Source: Aphanomyces cochlioides (lineage: Eukaryota > Oomycota > Saprolegniomycetes > Saprolegniales > Verrucalvaceae). From it: a DNA stretch of 64,000 nt. The stretch is from contig JAHQRK010000036.1 of the NCBI GenBank assembly GCA_019828595.1, positions 186,001 to 250,000 of the forward strand. The letters run 5' to 3'. The number at the start of each line of letters is the position of its first letter. The first letter of the stretch is position 1. The position numbers were made by a program, and so were the translations under genes. The notes beneath the pieces were generated by a model, which was given only the letters and a program-made list of their open reading frames with translations, had not been told where the DNA came from and searched no databases. Positions 33,194 to 43,693 of the stretch are shown here, piece by piece.

Positions 33194-33820
33194 CCAAAGT
33201 GAAAATGACGTCCGACTGACGTTCCGACGGGGTTTTGTTGAAGATCAATCGAGAAAGGTCATGGACGAAGGCCAAGAGTGCGCATGTGTACAGTAGGTTT
33301 CGAGGAAAGCTCCACGAGACTTGCCAGTTGTGTCGTCCAACTGCAGGGATCTGTTGACATGACAAATTTTTACTTTCCATGCCATCTTGGATGGACGGAC
33401 GACGACAGAGAGCGCAAGGAATCGACGACATGGCGAGTCTATCTCACGTGGATAGAGCTATCTTCGTGTTTGCTAAGACGAGGCGGCGATGCGGCCTCTT
33501 GCAGCAGCTTTGATCACAATCCGTTGTATGATCGATCACGTGATCCTGACAGGTGTTGATTGCGACGACAGAAGACGCATCGTGGGTGCATGGATAACAG
33601 TAAGGAAGACGCTATCACGTGCACATAAACAGTCGTAAACCATCCTCTTGCATGACAAGTTGTCGTTCAATCGCCGTGGCCAAGGCATGCACCTATGTCT
33701 GGTTGAGAGGGATCCATTAGACAGGCATGGATGGCCCCACGGTGCGTCAACTTGGGCTTCCCATGTGGTATCAGACGACGTCAACTCAATCCATAACACG
33801 TCGCTGGAACGGCGGTTTGC

Positions 33821-34232
33821 CGAGTAATTTCGTTCACCTGACCACTATCTGGATGAAATTCGTTAACCTGAACAGTGTGTCTACGAGACTGCGTCCAAAC
33901 TCAACTTGAGCATCAGAATAATTCCTTAACAGGTCTCATCAGGGCTGCGGCACAGCCTTACGGTCAAACTGTCCCCTATTAATAGTAAATGTTTAAATAT
34001 CCCTTTTTGGTGCCGCTGGGGGCTCCCTCCTCATCCACCCACAGAAAACTTTTCTCGTCGCCTCCGCATTGCTCTGGTGAGTGCAATTTTCTGGGTGATT
34101 ATCTTATGTCGTCCGCGCAGTATAGGGCTTTGTCAATGAAGCAGTACATAGCTCGAGTATTATTGTCCAGCGAAACACTGATCATGTTAACGAATTTTAT
34201 CCGGATAGTGTTGAGGTTAACGAATTTTCTCG
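33821..34232. mobile_element. MITE-like element with 58 bp inverted repeats
   Basis: 33821-33878 and 34175-34232 are inverted copies, about 49 of 58 bases matching. Each arm contains two near-copies of AAATTCGTTAACCTG about 30 bp apart. The 296 bp between the arms has no coding frame. Termini and target duplication were not resolved, so the class is open. Confidence 0.6.
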
Positions 34233-34250
34233 CGGTTTGTCGTATTCTGT

Positions 34251-34326
34251 TCAAATCCAATAAAACATGAAAAATAAAGACATTTTTTAAAATGTTTCTC
34301 TATTTTTCATGTTTTATTGGATTTGA
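34251..34326. repeat. Perfect 26 bp inverted repeat (long hairpin)
   Basis: 34251-34276 and 34301-34326 are exact reverse complements. The 24 bp between them can extend the stem with one mismatch (AGACATTTT against AAAATGTTT). AT-rich. It lies immediately beside the MITE-like element and could be part of it. Confidence 0.85.
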
Positions 34327-34929
34327 TTGGCTGATTGGGACAATTGCTCCAAGCGAGATAGGCAAGTCGACTTGAGTGAGGTACAATGTTCATCGACATG
34401 GAATTGGAATAATACAAGAACCTTAGGGCCCTGTTAATATGCACAAGCGAAGGTGTGGTGAGTTTTGTCCCGAAGTTGATGTATTTTCACTCGCATTGTC
34501 TGTTTTCATGGCCAAGTAGACGAAGTCAGTGCATTCACAACAAGGAGCTTTGTCCGGCAACCTCCAAGACGTTAATCTTTGACACTGATGAATGCTCGTG
34601 TGCTGGGAATGTTCGACAAGCATCGTATGTTGCTGAGACTTGAGGTGCATGTGATGGAATAGTTATCTCGCTTAACACGGCACTTTACCTTTACGAAATC
34701 CAACAAAATTCATGTTTTGGATCCTCGGAGTATCATGTAAGATCTTATAGGCAATCACAATAATACAGCTAATCATTCAGGAACTCAGAGTTCTCCTTGA
34801 ACATCGGGGTCAGCTTTTGATGCAAACATACCAAACTCTGTGTTAGTGCCACGTCATTAGAGTCTTTAGCAATTTGAGATACCGTGTTTGTATGGGAAAT
34901 TTCATAAAAACACATATCTAATTATGAAC

Positions 34930-35251
34930 TTAGAATGGTCCGATGACAGCCGTGATGGCGAGACCGAGAGTGCTCAAGGCTCCAACTTGCCAAGCAAGCG
35001 TACGCGGCAAGAACACGCCATGCACAAAAGCCACCGTGTGCACAAGGAGGCAGACGGTGAAGAGGAGGAACAACACACTCGTCGCCGTACTGTTGCCTCC
35101 AGCAACGATGGACACCCAAGCGAGGATGATGCCAAGTGGAATGTTTTCCATGTCATTGCCCACGATGTGAGTCCATCGCATCTCGTTTTCCTTGGCAGCT
35201 TCCAATTCTTCAGGTGTTGTTGTAAATGCTTGGTCTTGTGACTTGGCTTGG
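34930..35251 (-). pseudogene. 5'-truncated MAPEG copy 4
   Basis: Encodes the last 106 residues of a MAPEG protein (from QAKSQDQAFTTTPEE to the stop), closely matching MAPEG 5 at 47.4 kb with about seven amino-acid differences. Homology ends abruptly at about 35251, and the first membrane helix is missing. A frame continues upstream to 35322, but with unrelated sequence. It keeps the usual Asn in IVGNDMENIPLG. Confidence 0.82.
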
Positions 35252-35604
35252 TGTGGAGAGGCAACCCGCGAAAGTTTATCGAACACACCAATAGGGGAGT
35301 GCCGCCTCCTTGTCAAATGCAATCGATTAACTTAACACGGTAAAACCAAATCTGCCGATCTTGGACTCGCTCCTTGGCCGAAGAGTCGCCTTGACCAGGC
35401 GCAACCTCTGGGCCGACCAGTCGCAAGATCGCAGTCATTCAGACTGCCTATACGATACACAACACCCATCAAACGCATCTTGACACTGGAGCACGACACT
35501 CGACTGTCACCCGAGGGACAAGTCTGTGTGCGGATGGAGATGGCTTGACTCTATCACACAACACCCCCAAGCCATGTCCATCCCCGGATAGACTTGGTTT
35601 CACA

Positions 35605-36776
35605 CTACGCCTTCAACTTGGCCTTGATCGACTTGATACGGCGCGCCAGCTGTTCTCGATCTCTGCCAGGCTTGAGGGCATCAACATACGTATGGACCAC
35701 AGCTGGGCAGTCGCGCAACAGCTGGGTCACATCTTCCCATGAAGCTTCGATCGCTTCAAACCCTTCCCAATGGACTAGAATGTAGTAGCAGTCGCGGGCT
35801 TTGTCAAATTTGTGGGATTCGATGCACTCGACCTTCAGGAGGATGCCTTGGTCGGCCACATGTTCGAGGATTTCATCTGTCACTTCAAAGTTTGACTCCG
35901 CATACATCTTTAGTCTGGACATGTGTGTGTCCCGCTGTTCCTTCGTGATCAGATGTTCGATCCTCGCTGAAAACTCGTTGACTTCAACCACTCGATACGG
36001 TCCAACCCATGTGACCAGTAGCTTTGGGTGATGCGCTTCATCCACACGCGACCAGAGGACATAGTCTCCTCGGTCCGCATTGCACGCAGGATATTGGCTT
36101 GCACGTTCTCGCGCCTTGTCTTGTTTCGCATGGTTCTTCTTCACGATCTCTTTGTGAAGTTGTGCCATGCTCTCTTGTAACTTCACTAGAGTTTTCTGAA
36201 TGTTGTCTTTTGACCAGTCGACTTCAATTTCGACGACTTTCTTCTCGCTATCGAGGACCAGATCCATGACTGTGGATGGTTCCCTGCCTTGAAACACTTC
36301 CATTGGTGACTTGTTCTCGAGAGAGACAACTGGCGTCTGGTTCAGGCTCGCTTGTACCTGTTCCGCCTTGAACTTGTGAGCTAGTGCCTTCATCACTGCG
36401 TTCTTGAAGTGGCTGCCTTGGTCGCTGATCCAGACCAAAGGCATGCTGTGTCTTGACCACCATGCTGCCAGTGCGTCCACACATACTTGGCTCGTCGGTG
36501 CATCACATGCCACAAGTTCGCAGTAGTGTGTGAGGTCATCCTTCAGGACCAACACGTACTTCGGTCCTTTCGTAGACGGTCCCATGTAGAGGTAGTCGAA
36601 GTGTAGGCCTTCGTTGGGCAAGCAAGCAGCGATAAATGCCTTCGCCAGGTGATGGAGCCTGTCGACATGGAATTTCCTTTGCACGTGCTGTATAAGCGCA
36701 GCTTCACCTCGGTGTCCCATGCTGCCGCAGTGCGCCACAATTAGGTTCGTTGGATGAGACTTGTCGCTTCAGTCGG
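35605..36776 (-). pseudogene. Integrase and chromodomain of the chromodomain element
   Basis: The zinc-binding start (VAHCGSMGHRG) is one base out of frame with the preceding RNase H region near 36760. The first two catalytic Asp motifs are visible (HFDYLYMG, WISDQGSHFKN). The segment that should carry the catalytic Glu is missing, because KFKAEQ runs straight into VQASLNQTPV. The C-terminal chromodomain is well kept (YYILVHWEGFEAIEASWED). Confidence 0.82.
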
Positions 36777-39223
36777 AATCCATATTCGGTCGGCGACCAG
36801 CCAGAGTCCATCGCGGCGGTCCGCTCGAGCCAGTTTTGACTTGAGGAATTTCATTTGCGCTTGACTGATTTCGTCAATAGTGGGCCAGACAAACTCGGGA
36901 TCATCCATCGGTCGGAGCCGATGCTGACTTGGTGGAGATGCAACCGCAGACGTCGCCTTGCGCTTCTTGGTCCAGCCATGGCCACGACGAACTTTGGTGC
37001 GATTCATAGTCACAGCTGCCGGCCGTTCCTGACTCCAGCGACTCATGAGATCGGCCCACAAGTTGTCAATTCCTTTGATATGCTCGATGACATAGCGATA
37101 ACCACCGATAATAGCAGCCCAACGTGTGAGTTTCTGTCTCTGGTACGTCTTCCATTCCGCGTGTGGCGCGAACATGCGATCGGGTATGCCTCCTTTTCGA
37201 TAACAGACCAGTTGAGCTGTGCTCCAGTAAACATTCCGCTTTGGCATACCAGCATGTGATGCTGCTGGTCTTGGATCGGCACGTCCGCGTCGAAACTGAG
37301 TACTTCGGTCACAATGATGGACCATCCAGTATCACTGGCATCAGTGAATAAGCACATCGTTGCGTCATCTCGTGGGTGGGCCAGCTCAATCGCCGAGCGG
37401 AGCTTGGCCTTTACCGCTTCAAACGCTTTCACCTCGTCATCCGTCAGGGAGATCTGTATTCCCGACGCGATGCGTTTCTTCTCTGACTTGCCGTCGAGCG
37501 CACGGGTTAGACACTGCTGTAGCGGGTGTACCGTTTGCGCATATTCAGTGATGGACTCTCGCAGCCAGTTTGTCGCACAGATGTACTGTTGTAGTTCGCC
37601 GGCATTCGTCGGTACTGGGATCGCACAGAGCGCTTCGATGCGTTCTGGATCTTGTTTCACACCTGACTCGCTCAAGTAGCGACCGCACCATTTGACTTGC
37701 TTCGTGTATAGCTTCGTCTTCGTAGGGCAGAGCTTGAATCCATACTGACTGACCAAGTCAAAGAACTGGTCCAGTACTGTCGTGTATTCTTCTGGGTCAT
37801 TGGCATAGACGAGGATGTCGTCTATCCAGACCAACAGATGCTTGTTGAGCAGCGGCGCATAGCATTCTTCGCTCGTTGACTGGACGTAGAGCGCGCTGTC
37901 AACATGTCCTTGCATCACACGGTTTGGCGTCATGACCCAGCCATTGAGCATGAACGACAGCATGTCTTGGCTTGCCGGGTCCAAAGGGAACTGCCAAAAG
38001 CATTTGGGCATGTCGAACGTTCCCATCGCCTTCTTCCCTCGTAGATGCTGCGTGATCGTCGACTGGAAAGGCATCGTACCGGCCTTGGGTACCGTGCGCG
38101 CGTTGACCATCCGATAGTCGTTCGTAAGTCGGTAATACTTGAGAACTTCTTCATCTGTCCACTTGTCCGCGGACTTCAACATGCGCCGACCATCAGGCTT
38201 CATGACTGGGTTGATCGGTGAGCACCACTGGCTTTGCTGATTGTGTCGAATTACGCCGGCATCGCGTAGCTCGTTTCCAAATAATGTAAGAAACCTCGTT
38301 TCCAGTGGGTTGTGTGGTCTTCCCTTGCATCGATACGGTTCGCAACCTTCCTTTGGCGTCACCTTCAGCGGTTCAACCCTCGCCGGCGGGTCTGATCCAT
38401 TGAACTTGAGTCGCCAAATGTCGTGTTTCGTCAACGCCTTCCACAAGCGGCCGGCCAGGTCAACCGGGAAGCCATCATCGCAGGCTTCCTAGACCATGGC
38501 GGCCAGCGCTGTCTCCAATTCGCTCTTCGGTTTCGGCAGACCAAAGCGCGCGGTCCTCAGCAGGACAATGGATCTGCGCCTGAGCCTTGGACTTTCAAAC
38601 TCAACTGCCTCAAGATCATCCTCTTCACTTGCCATCCGCTGAGCCGTTTCAGCCAATAAACGGTCAATGTTGATTCCAACCAATCGCAGCGTCTGGTCGG
38701 ATACCAGCAGCTCATCGCCTTCGGCCACGATGTAGCACTTCCTCTTGCCAGGTACGCGCACTGCACCAACCGATGTCTGCATGGTAAGGCTCAGTTCCAC
38801 ATAGACGTGTGATTCGAAGCCTTGATCGTTGCACCCAATGCCACGGAGGGGTTCACGCAGTTGAACTATCTCGAGCTTCGGGCATCTTGCTTGAAGTTGC
38901 TTGAGAATCGACATTAGGATGACATCGATCTCAGCACCGGTGTCGGGACAATACAAGCAGTCGAGAGCGCTATTAATGTTAATGAAGCGTCCTTGTCCTG
39001 AGTCATTCTTCGCGCGTTTCGCCTTCTTGCGTTGCGTGTAGCGGTTGCGGCTGGCGGCATTCGCAATTTTCTTCACCTTTCTTTCGCTTGAACTCGTGCG
39101 CTCCGGGCAGTGCACCATCAGATGACCAGGCTTGCGGCAGTTGTAGCACACACCAGACGGCTTCACATCAAACTTGACCTTGGGCTTTTCATCCTTTCCC
39201 GATGATGGGCCATACTTCGTCAT
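36741..39223 (-). pseudogene. Protease, reverse transcriptase and RNase H of the chromodomain element
   Basis: Zinc knuckle CYNCRKPGHLMVHC, protease DTGAE, then an in-frame TAG at 38489-38491 before the reverse transcriptase, which is in the same frame. The reverse transcriptase has ITQHLRGKKAMGTFDMPKCF and the active-site VWIDDILVYA. RNase H has LFTDASDTGWS and WSVIEKEAYPI, after which the frame changes near 37190 to give RWAAIIGGYRYVIEHIKGID. Confidence 0.85.
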
Positions 39224-39348
39224 TCGCTGGTTGTGGCGAGTGTTGGCATGCAGGTCACCCTGGCGGGACCAATGCGATGCCTCTGGACTTTCCGTGTCCT
39301 TGCGATCGTGCGATCGGCGGAACTTGGTCTTGGGTTCGGGTGACGGAC

Positions 39349-40235
39349 TTAACGAACTGAAACTGTCTTCACTTCCCGCTTGAGTCGCGTCATCGCATGT
39401 TTTTCCACGAGTTCCTCTGCAGATCGGTGTGTATCCATATGTTCTTCAATCAGATCGCTGAGCGCTTCAAGTGTATGTCGTCTTGGGTCAACGTCGTAGT
39501 TCTCACGCACTTGACCTTGTAGATTGAGCGGTCGAATCTTCGTGATGGCTATGCGGAGGAACACCTTGCGGACATCCTTGTCTTCCATAGACCGTTGCAG
39601 GCAATTGTCTTGAATTGCAGTGTATAGTTGGTCCATAAAATCCAGTAATCGAGAGTTGACATCTCCCTTTGTCTTCATCAACACATCACTGAGGGCCTTC
39701 TTGATCTCGCATTCTGTAGCGCGCTTCATCGACGATCTCGTTTCCACAATATTCCGGATGTATTGCTGGATTCTGTCTTCCGTGAGATCGCGTACGTCGA
39801 TCTTCAGCTTGATCTTGCAAAGCACCTCAAGCAGGCTACGCGGGATGGAGTCCATCCATTTCTTCGTGTATGCTTGCCATTCCATCCCACAGAACGTACT
39901 TCACCTTCGTATTTGATGCGCTTCTTGAGCCAGGCCACCAGATGATCGCGGTCAAAACTTTCAATTTCTGGCGCCTTGATATGGCTGGAGAGAAACTTGA
40001 TGCCGCCACCAGATGGTTGCTCATGTCTGGCGCGTCGCACTGGCGATCTGCTCCGAGATCGTCGTCGCGGCATCGAGCGGTCGCGTCCTGGGGATCGTTC
40101 ACGTCTTGGAGGTCTTTCATGTCGTGGAGGTCGTTCTCGTCGCGGGAATCGCTCACGTCGAGGAGATCGGTCTTGTCTTCCGTCAGCAATATGTCCCCAT
40201 CCACCGCCAGGGATGGGATGGTTGGATGGCGGCAT
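39349..40235 (-). pseudogene. gag of the chromodomain element, frameshifted
   Basis: The first frame, 39804-40235, begins with Arg/Ser/Pro repeats (RRERPPRHERPPRRERS) and leads into the capsid-like region (SFDRDHLVAWLKKRIKYEGE). The match continues in a different frame at 39349-39885 (MEWQAYTKKWMDSIPRSLLE), so one base has been gained or lost near 39890. A further frame change lies near 39350, before the zinc-knuckle part. Confidence 0.8.
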
Positions 40236-40379
40236 GCCTTTTGTCCACGAATCTTCAATTTCTTGCGCGCGTTGTGCGTCAACTTGAGGGACTGTCGGTT
40301 GAGGACGTTTGACTTTTGTGTATATTCTCTGGCTATAGTGGATTTTCGTGTTCTCGCTTGTGAATTGGACCTCAACTGA

Positions 40380-41525
40380 GTCCTTTCTCTCTACCTTTTT
40401 CTGCGGTGCTATCCATAAATTAGAGGCAGAATTGAGCAGTGAGAAAGCACTAAATTCAGGCCCAATTTCAAATTAGAACACAATAGCTCAACAAAGTCAC
40501 AGATATTCATATAGCAAGGGAAAACACGCCAATATCAGACATCTTCATCGAACAGATAATCAAAATACATCACATTGACTGTCATTTGGCTTTATCAGCC
40601 ACCTTGAACAGTTCATCTTTTCATTCTTAAAATGTTTGACAGCGCAATGCATTCTTGCATCAGAAATCCCTGCATAGGTCTGTTTGCTAAGTAGTTAAGG
40701 GGAATATAATTTTGCTGAAATATGACAACGAGCCAATTTATTGGCATTTTCCTCTCGGGTTGTGCATTTTGAACAGACTTGTGCTGTCAATGAGTCTAAG
40801 TCTATCAACAAGACGAAAGTTCAAGCTAACTAATTGAACCAAAGGACAAAGTAATGTGGTTCATGTGTTAGGATTTACTGTTGGTTGAGGACGTTATGCA
40901 GTTGTCTACATTCTCTGGCTACGATGTGATGGCTTTATGCCCTCACTTGAGAATCGGCCTGGAACTGAGCCTTTAGTCTCTGCCCTGGTCTGCCTGTGCT
41001 GTCCAGTGACTAGACAATGTGAATAGCACATTCAAACTAGACCTAAGATGAAAGGGTGAGTTCCAAGCCAATTCATACGTGAGGACATAAAGCCATCTCA
41101 TCCTTGCCAGAAATACACACGACTTTTTATCATTCTCATTTAGTTGAAATTATCGCGTGATACTGCCCTTCTGTTCCATCAGTTGGCTATGACCTGTGTC
41201 CCCTTGACCCATTAAAAGCGTGATCTAGTCGTCTGTTATTGTAAGATATTCAACAATTAACCAAGATTGATGTTGATATTGATTATTGACTCCAAAATTT
41301 CTCCAGACCACATGCAGAAAAAGGACCTCGTCGACAACAAGTGTCGTTGTTTCAAAGTAATAGTGATAACTTGAATCACTCGAATACACAAGAACTTTCC
41401 CCAAAAGAGTCCCTACTTCAGGTTAGCTAGCCCCTCTTTATGTAAAAGACCTCACTGTTGTCCAAAAGCTGTTGTGTCAGCTTAAGATCACATTCTACTG
41501 ATTCTGTTGCATATTATCCGGAGGG
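40380..41525. other. Non-coding gap between the two gypsy elements
   Basis: About 1.1 kb with no usable reading frame. A stretch at about 40884-40970 resembles 40297-40383 (both begin GTTGAGGACGTT and share ATTCTCTGGCTA), so part of this is duplicated leader sequence of the chromodomain element. Otherwise nothing recognised. Confidence 0.5.
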
Positions 41526-41622
41526 GTACTGAATAGTAATTAAAAAAACATGTAGTGACCATTTAGTAACACGAGGTACCAAATAGTAATACAATACATT
41601 TATGGGGCACCAAATAGTAACA
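41526..41622. repeat. Four short degenerate repeats around CCAAATAGTAA
   Basis: Copies at about 41526-41540, 41557-41571, 41577-41591 and 41607-41622 share a G-[GT]-[CT]-ACC-x-AATAGTAA-like word, spaced 20-31 bp. They lie just beyond the integrase stop of the second gypsy element, next to a G-rich run on the minus strand. They could be the start of a 3' terminal repeat unlike the 5' one, or unrelated DNA. Confidence 0.5.
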
Positions 41623-42620
41623 ACCCCCCGGACTCCTCCGGCAGCGGCTGCAGAGCCTCTTGAGGTCGCACATCTGCGAACGGATTTGCGCGTTGTGGAG
41701 TTGGAACTCCGAGTTCGTGAGTTGACGTATGAGATTCATCGGCTTCGGAGAGATCAAAACGAGTATCCGTCCGTTCATGAGCTGGAGGATTATCTCCATG
41801 ACTGGCAGTCGATGAAGCGGTCTTTTGCTGATATGCAGAATCATATTCGACGCTTGTGGGACTGGATGAAGAGCGAGCAGGCGAGAGGTCGCCACGATCA
41901 GGCGTAGCAGGTAAATACCTCTTGATCTTGCCAACATAGAATGTTGGATGGATTTGCCATTCAGTTGGAAGCTCCAACTTGTATGCAGTGTTGCTAATCT
42001 TCTTTGTGATAGGGAATGGGCCAAGCCAAGGTGGCTGCAATTTTGGGTTTCCTAGCGCCGTCTTGGGCACTGCCGATGCACGTAGTAGGACTAAGTCGCC
42101 GACTGAATAAACATTTTTGTTTCCACGACTTGTCTTGTTGGCTTGCAAAGCCTGCTTTTCTTGAGCTGATGCGAGATTCTCGCGGACATGGAGGAGTAGG
42201 GACTTCCTGGATTCGATAAAGTGTTTTTCACTGGCGATTGTGCGTGCAGGGATAGATCCTCCCCCACATAAACGTGCAGCATCCACATTGATCGGAAGGC
42301 GCGGGTGCCGTAGATGTAGGACATAGAAAGGGGTATGACCCGTTGAGGGTTGAACAGAGTTGTTGTACGCAAAGACAACATGGGAGAGCATCGTGCTCCA
42401 TGTTCGCGGCTTGGATTGAGTGTAACTGCGAAGAACATCTTCGATAACGCGATTAGCGCGTTCAGACTGACCGTCAGTTTCAGGGTGGTCCGACGTGGAC
42501 ATGTCAAGGGTGGTGCCACAGAGCGCAAACAGCGCGGACCAGAATTTCGATGTAAAGCGAGGATCGCGGTCTGAAACGATAGAGGCTGGAAGCCCGAAGC
42601 GACAGAAAACATGGTCAAAG
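41600..42620 (-). pseudogene. Integrase C-terminal half of the second gypsy element
   Basis: Contains the second and third catalytic motifs (IVSDRDPRFTSKFW and DGQSERANR) and a C-terminal domain with VGDLVLLRASAV and LGPFPITKKISNTAYKLELP, followed by a Ser/Pro-rich tail. This half is undamaged; only the upstream lesions make it non-functional. Confidence 0.85.
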
Positions 42621-42667
42621 TAAAGTTGAGCCGACTCTTCGGCGGTAATGGTGTCGCGGCATGCGAC
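42621..42667. repeat. 47 bp target duplication, left copy
   Basis: Exact match to 42858-42904. It encodes part of integrase (CRDTITAEESAQLY on the minus strand). Flanks the 190 bp insert. Confidence 0.95.
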
Positions 42668-42857
42668 AATTGGTTAATTTAATAGTAAAAAATGATTTTA
42701 TTTAAGAATTTAGTAAAAATTCTTTTTGTATTTTTTTAATTTTGGTTTTTTATTAATCATTTTTTTATTTTTTAAAATGCTTCTATAAAAAAAGTAAAAC
42801 CAATTAAAAAATTTACATCCTAAGTGTAACGTGTTTACCAATTCCACTACTTTGATA
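42668..42857 (-). mobile_element. 190 bp mitochondrial-type DNA insert (NUMT) with partial tRNA-Leu(UAG)
   Basis: Extremely AT-rich compared with the surrounding element, and flanked by a 47 bp direct duplication of integrase sequence. On the minus strand it starts with the 5' half of a tRNA (about 42819-42856): D-arm GTGGAATTGGTAAACAC, then an anticodon stem TTACA/TGTAA enclosing CTTAGGA, giving anticodon TAG for Leu. No T-arm (GGTTC) follows, so the tRNA is truncated or joined to another AT-rich fragment. The rest holds only a 16-codon frame of Lys and Asn type. It probably derives from the mitochondrial genome. Confidence 0.8.
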
Positions 42858-42904
42858 TAAAGTTGAGCCGACTCTTCGGCGGTAATGGTGTCGCGGCATG
42901 CGAC
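42858..42904. repeat. 47 bp target duplication, right copy
   Basis: Exact match to 42621-42667. Removing the insert and one copy would take out 237 bp, a multiple of three, and the frames on both sides agree. Confidence 0.95.
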
Positions 42905-43693
42905 TGCAATCAAATATTTGGACAACCTGTCAACACAAGTCCAAATGCCGGTGCGACCGTGCTTGTCGCGTGGTAAGCCAAAGATAAAATCCACGCTGAC
43001 CGAGGAGAAGACCTCATCAGGTATTGGTAAAGGTGCCAAAGGGGCTCGAGTGGCTGGGGAAGCCTTGACGCGTTGGTAGACATCACAATGCGCTACATAG
43101 CGCGATACGGCCTTGAATAGGCGGGGCCACCAGAATTGCCGTGCTACGGTAAGATAAGTCTTGTCGCAGCCAAAATGTCCTGCTGTTTGGGCGGCATGAC
43201 AATCATGCAAAATGTCACGGCGAAGGGCTTCATCTGCCGGAATGGCAAGGCGGCGTGGGCTGGAAGCCATCGTGTAATACACCAAGCCATCATGGACAGA
43301 AAAATTCTTGAGCGAGGATCGCTTCGGCGAAGTAGTGGAATCACATAACAGAGATAAAATCTCAGAAAGCCATTTGTCGGATGTGTAGGACGCACGCACA
43401 CGGTCGTGGAGATTCGAGTGCACGTGTGATACATGGTTTAAGCTTGTGTCGTCTGATGTCGATGGACGACGGGAAAGAGCATCCGCAAGGACGTTTTGAC
43501 GTCCATGGTTGTATTCAACTGTGAAGTTGAACTCGGCAAAGAAGGCTAACCAGCGAGCCATGCGTTGGCTAATATGAGGAGACTTGACGGCTGTGCGTAA
43601 AGATGCATGGTCTGTGTAGACCACGAAAGGCTTGTTACCTAGGAGGTAGATTCGAAACTTCGTGAGGGCGCATTTCATAGCTAGTAGCTCCAA
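42905..43693 (-). pseudogene. RNase H end and integrase N-terminal half of the second gypsy element
   Basis: RNase H connection (FVVYTDHASLRTAV, EFNFTVEYNHGRQNVLADAL), then the integrase zinc domain HDCHAAQTAGHFGCDKTY with CDVYQR, where the second Cys of the expected C-x-x-C is Tyr. The first catalytic Asp lies in VDFIFGLP. The frame then enters the duplicated target sequence and the insert. Confidence 0.83.

Larger units (their letters stand above)
35605..40375 (-). mobile_element. Degenerate Ty3/gypsy chromodomain retrotransposon
   Basis: Minus-strand order gag, protease, reverse transcriptase, RNase H, integrase, chromodomain, which is the gypsy/chromovirus order. Several frameshifts and an in-frame TAG break it. 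I did not find matching long terminal repeats on either side. The stretch 35252-35604 downstream holds no gene and may include remnant 3' sequence. Confidence 0.9.

Noticed and set aside
40297..40970. Possible LTR pair of the chromodomain element
   Set aside because: The similarity between 40297-40383 and 40884-40970 is short and patchy, and both copies lie on the same side of the element.
42819..42856. Functional nuclear tRNA-Leu gene
   Set aside because: Only the 5' half is present, with no T-arm, inside a mitochondrial-type insert.
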